Of a DNA stretch of 53,191 nt, positions 50,645 to 53,191 are shown in pieces. Made by a program: the position numbers and the translations under genes. The DNA is from Massilia sp. YIM B02443 (GTDB taxonomy: Bacteria > Pseudomonadota > Gammaproteobacteria > Burkholderiales > Burkholderiaceae_D), in NCBI RefSeq assembly GCF_030411955.1, contig NZ_JASNRA010000012.1, positions 1 to 53,191 on the forward strand. Direction: 5' to 3'. Every line of letters starts with the position of its first letter. Within the stretch, counting starts at the first letter, position 1. Under the pieces are notes generated by a model. It saw only the letters and a list, made by a program, of their open reading frames with translations. It did no database searches and was not told the origin of the DNA.

Positions 50645-52021
50645 GTGCTTGGGGACAAGCTGCTGCAGCTGGCGCAGGCCGCTGTCGGCGCGGTCTGGAT
50701 CGGGGTTCCCGCCGCCAGCGTGGTGCAGGCGATCCCGTTTCCGTCCGCACCGGCGCTGCTGCCGCGGCGCCAGGGTGCGCTGGCCGGCGTGGTCGAACAC
50801 GCGGGGCGGCTGGTGCCGGTGGTCGACCTGGCGCGCTGGGTCGATGTCGGCGCCGCGCCGCGCGCGGCGGGCGCAAAGCCGGCGCCGCTGGTGCTGATCC
50901 TGCACGCCGCCGGCCGCACGGTCGGGCTGAAAGTCGATCGGGTCGGCGCGCTGGCGCAGGTCGCGGCGCACGACGTCACGCGCCTGCACCATGACGATGA
51001 CGACGCGGAAGTCTTCCAGTGCGCGGCGCGCCTGCCTGGCAACGATAGCGGCAATGGTGGTGATCACCACGGCGGCCGCATCCTGAGCCTCCTCGACGTC
51101 GACCGGCTGGCGGGCCTGTCCGCGGCCTGGCACCAGGATGCCGCGCCCGCTGCGGCTGCCCCCGCATCGGATGCAGCGCCGTGCGCGGTGCGTTCATATG
51201 CCGTGCTGCAGGCCGGCGCGGAGCGGCTGGCGCTGGCCGCCGATGCGCTGGCCGAGGTGCTGCCGATGCCGCAGCTGAACGTGCTGGGCGCCGGTTCAAG
51301 CACCGCCTGCTGCATCTGGCGCGGGCGCCATCTGCCGGTGCTGGGGCAGGCCGCATTGGGCCTCGCGCCGGCGCCGGACGACGCCGCTCCCGCGCTGCTG
51401 GCGGTGGTCGAGCGGGCTGGCCTGGCGCTCGGACTGCCGGTGCATGCGGTGCTGAGCCTGCAGGCGCTCGACACGGCCGCGCCGGCGCAGCCGGACGACC
51501 TGCTGTCGGCGCAGTTCACGCCGGACGGCGCGCCGCTGCGCGTGCTCGACGAGGAACGCCTGTTCGCGCGCTTTCCCGAGGCACAGCTGAGCCGCGATGC
51601 CGCTGGCGGCGAGCGCAGCGGCGCCGCCGACGGCGATCGACGGCAGGTGGCCAATACCGCCCCATACATCGTGTTCGAAGGCGGCGGCATGTACGCGACG
51701 CCAATCGGGGCGGTGGAGCGTATCGTCAGCCTGCGCGAGGCGCTCACCGATGGCGAGGGCGCCATGGCCTGGGAGGGCCGTCCGATCCGGCTGCGCGACT
51801 TGCGCGCCGGCGGCGGCGACGGCGGGGACGTGATGGTGGTGCGCCGCGGTGAGGCGCACGTCGGCTATGTCGTCGCGCGCGTGCATCTGCTGGTGCCGCC
51901 CGGCAGTGGACGCATCTACCGCATGGGCGGCCCCGGCGCCGCGTGGGAGTTCATCGCCACCGTCGACGACGGCGCGCAGGCCAGCTACCGGATCGTCGAC
52001 CTGGAGGCGCTGGCCGCCTGA
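50645..52021 (+). CDS. Triple CheW-domain protein
   Basis: 458 aa, GTG start three bases after the chemoreceptor stop. Three CheW-like domains in a row: about 5-155 (IGVPAASVVQAIPFPS, VEHAGRLVPVVDLARW, VGLKVDRVGAL), about 178-315 (LALAADALAEVLPMPQ, WRGRHLPVLGQAALGL) and about 338-458 (YATPIGAVERIVSLRE, WEGRPIRLRDLRA, VGYVVARVHLLV). Linkers are Ala/Pro/Asp-rich. Single-domain CheW couples receptors to CheA; a three-domain form could bridge several array positions. No CheA, CheR or CheB lies nearby, so it would feed a kinase encoded elsewhere. Confidence 0.88.
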   Translation: MLGDKLLQLAQAAVGAVWIGVPAASVVQAIPFPSAPALLPRRQGALAGVVEHAGRLVPVVDLARWVDVGAAPRAAGAKPAPLVLILHAAGRTVGLKVDRVGALAQVAAHDVTRLHHDDDDAEVFQCAARLPGNDSGNGGDHHGGRILSLLDVDRLAGLSAAWHQDAAPAAAAPASDAAPCAVRSYAVLQAGAERLALAADALAEVLPMPQLNVLGAGSSTACCIWRGRHLPVLGQAALGLAPAPDDAAPALLAVVERAGLALGLPVHAVLSLQALDTAAPAQPDDLLSAQFTPDGAPLRVLDEERLFARFPEAQLSRDAAGGERSGAADGDRRQVANTAPYIVFEGGGMYATPIGAVERIVSLREALTDGEGAMAWEGRPIRLRDLRAGGGDGGDVMVVRRGEAHVGYVVARVHLLVPPGSGRIYRMGGPGAAWEFIATVDDGAQASYRIVDLEALAA

Positions 52022-52120
52022 TCCGCCGGGGGCAGGCAGGGGCCGGCGCGGCGCCGCCACCCGGTGTCGCGCAAGGGCCGAACGGTGGTCGAAGGCGGCG
52101 CCAAAGGTTATAAAAACAGC

Positions 52121-52144
52121 ATGCATATTTGTGCAAATATGCAT
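52121..52144. promoter_or_regulatory. 24-bp palindromic operator-like site
   Basis: Arms ATGCATATTTG and CAAATATGCAT are perfectly complementary around a central TG. Such symmetry in an AT-rich island of a GC-rich genome suggests a dimeric repressor or activator. It covers the predicted -35 hexamer. Confidence 0.6.
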
Positions 52145-52157
52145 TTGGCGTTAAAAT
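52129..52157 (+). promoter_or_regulatory. Predicted promoter of the porin-like gene
   Basis: TTGTGC (52129-52134), 17-base spacer, TAAAAT (52152-52157). The -35 is within the palindrome, so the bound regulator would compete with RNA polymerase. Confidence 0.5.
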
Positions 52158-52422
52158 GCCCGTGATCCGCTGACGATAGCGGATTGAACAGCGCCGATGC
52201 TCCCGGCATCGGCGCCGCGCACCGTTGGCTGGCTGCCCGTCCGCCAGACCGTACTCGGGAGCCGCCACATTGCTGGCGGCTTGTCCGTTCTGAACATCCT
52301 GTCCGTCCGCCGCTTGCCCGCATGCACGCCGTTACGTGCCGACGCCGGCTTCGGATTGCGCTCACCGGCCGCGCCCTTGGCGCGCAGCGTGCTGGTGTGG
52401 CGCCGCTTTTCTGAAAGACACC

Positions 52423-53191
52423 ATGTTTTCCATGTTCTACGATCACGATCTGGCCGCCCGCGGGCTTGCTTCCACCCTGGCCGGACTTGCATTGCTTGCC
52501 TCTCCCGGCGCCATCGCCGCGGAAAATACCGAAAGCCCGTTCACGGTCGGCGGCGCGATCCGCTTCAATTATGGCCACAAGAGCTGGGACGATAACCGCC
52601 GCAGCGGCTTCGTCGGCCTGGACACCGCGCGGCTCGACGTCAAGTACGACGACGGCAAGCTGATCGGCTCGGCCCAGTACCGCTACAACCATTACCCCAA
52701 AGGGCAGGGCGACTACTGGCAGCATTTCCTGCAGCACGCATGGATCGGTATGCGTTTCGACGATGCGAGCGAACTGCACGTCGGCGTCGACAAGAACCCG
52801 TTCGGCCTGATGCCGTTTGCGTCGAACAATTTCTACGAGTCGATCGCGTTCTATGCCGGCCTGGAAGACAAGTACGACCTGGGCGTGACCTATGCAAGCC
52901 GTCCCGGCCCGTTCGAATGGCAGCTTGCTTATTTTCCGCGCGACGGCGGCTACTATGGCGGCGGCAGCAACACGGCGAATGCCTCCAACCGCTATTCCTA
53001 CAACATCGTCGCCGACGATGACGAGCAGGGCTACGGCACCGGCCAGACCGACCGCGAGCGCAACACCGTGGTCGGCCGCATGGTGTGGCGCCTGGGAGCG
53101 GACGGCAAGCACGAATTCGGCGTGTCAGGCCTGACAGGCGACATCGACAACGGCCGCGGCGACGACACCCGGCGCCGCGCCGGCGCGGGGC
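52423..53191 (+). CDS. Porin-like outer membrane protein (5' part, runs off the window)
   Basis: Open from ATG 52423 to the window end, 256 codons and no stop. The first 33 residues form a signal peptide (LAGLALLASPGAIA before AEN). The mature part alternates polar and aromatic residues in beta-strand style (FTVGGAIRFNYGHKSW, TARLDVKYDDGKLIGSAQYRY, HAWIGMRFDDASELHVGVDKNPFGLMPFASNNFYESIAFYAGL), typical of porins of the phosphate- or carbohydrate-selective kind. Substrate unknown. It is preceded by a structured leader and an operator-like palindrome. Confidence 0.75.
   Translation, partial: MFSMFYDHDLAARGLASTLAGLALLASPGAIAAENTESPFTVGGAIRFNYGHKSWDDNRRSGFVGLDTARLDVKYDDGKLIGSAQYRYNHYPKGQGDYWQHFLQHAWIGMRFDDASELHVGVDKNPFGLMPFASNNFYESIAFYAGLEDKYDLGVTYASRPGPFEWQLAYFPRDGGYYGGGSNTANASNRYSYNIVADDDEQGYGTGQTDRERNTVVGRMVWRLGADGKHEFGVSGLTGDIDNGRGDDTRRRAGAG

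Larger units (their letters stand above)
52022..52422. other. Regulatory spacer before the porin-like gene
   Basis: About 400 bases with no gene. It holds an AT-rich palindrome with a promoter (52121-52157) and a leader of about 260 bases with three perfect stems: ATCCGCT/AGCGGAT (52165-52184), GCGCCGATGC/GCATCGGCGC (52191-52215) and GCCGCCA/TGGCGGC (52261-52280). No U-run follows any of them. Confidence 0.6.

Noticed and set aside
48425..51133. 902-aa minus-strand open frame opposite the chemoreceptor
   Set aside because: Its apparent repeats only reflect the four PAS repeats on the coding strand; no start signal or domain.

Overview
The window is high-GC chromosomal DNA from a Gram-negative bacterium. 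The gene order points to Betaproteobacteria, Burkholderiales, most likely Oxalobacteraceae (a Massilia/Duganella-like organism); this is an inference from synteny and protein style, not a database match. Coding density is high and the first two thirds are mostly core genome.

Layout. 1-4.5 kb (minus): map-glnD-pseudouridine synthase, nearly contiguous. 4.4-20.4 kb (plus): a very conserved translation/envelope block, rpsB, tsf, pyrH, frr, uppS, cdsA, dxr, rseP, bamA, skp, lpxD, fabZ, lpxA, lpxB, rnhB and a TrmH-type RNA methylase. It couples ribosome function, isoprenoid and phospholipid precursors, outer-membrane protein assembly and lipid A synthesis; several genes overlap by ATGA. 20.4-21.6 kb: a receiver-EAL protein lacking one expected catalytic glutamate. 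21.6-22.1 kb: two 164-bp AT-rich palindromic elements. 22.1-28 kb: divergent ppsR and ppsA, then nfeD-stomatin-SDR. 28-31.7 kb: a siderophore receptor and a PepSY membrane protein, transcribed divergently from overlapping promoters that share one Fur-like box. 31.9-36.1 kb: polyphosphate genes ppx, sixA, ppk1. 36.3-39.7 kb: a signal peptidase, a Bcr-type transporter with an in-frame stop, smpB, ratA, rnfH. 39.7-43.6 kb: a DUF4124 protein, guaB and guaA.

43.7-53.2 kb is more accessory: a lower-GC immunity-like gene (DUF3396-like) broken at a homopolymer, a hybrid histidine kinase whose receiver is cut off by a dinucleotide-repeat frameshift, a bile-acid-symporter-like transporter, a soluble chemoreceptor made of four exact 122-residue PAS repeats, a protein with three CheW domains starting four bases later, and the 5' part of a porin-like gene. 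The porin gene follows a palindromic operator-like site and a long leader with three perfect hairpins.

Two dispersed repeat families stand out: about nine 30-bp REP palindromes (GTAG head, ACGCGT tail) in intergenic spaces, and the two 164-bp elements. No transposase gene for either is in the window, and no tRNA, rRNA, CRISPR array or integrase was seen. The best candidates for something new are the four-PAS receptor with its triple-CheW partner, the structured porin leader, and the 164-bp elements.
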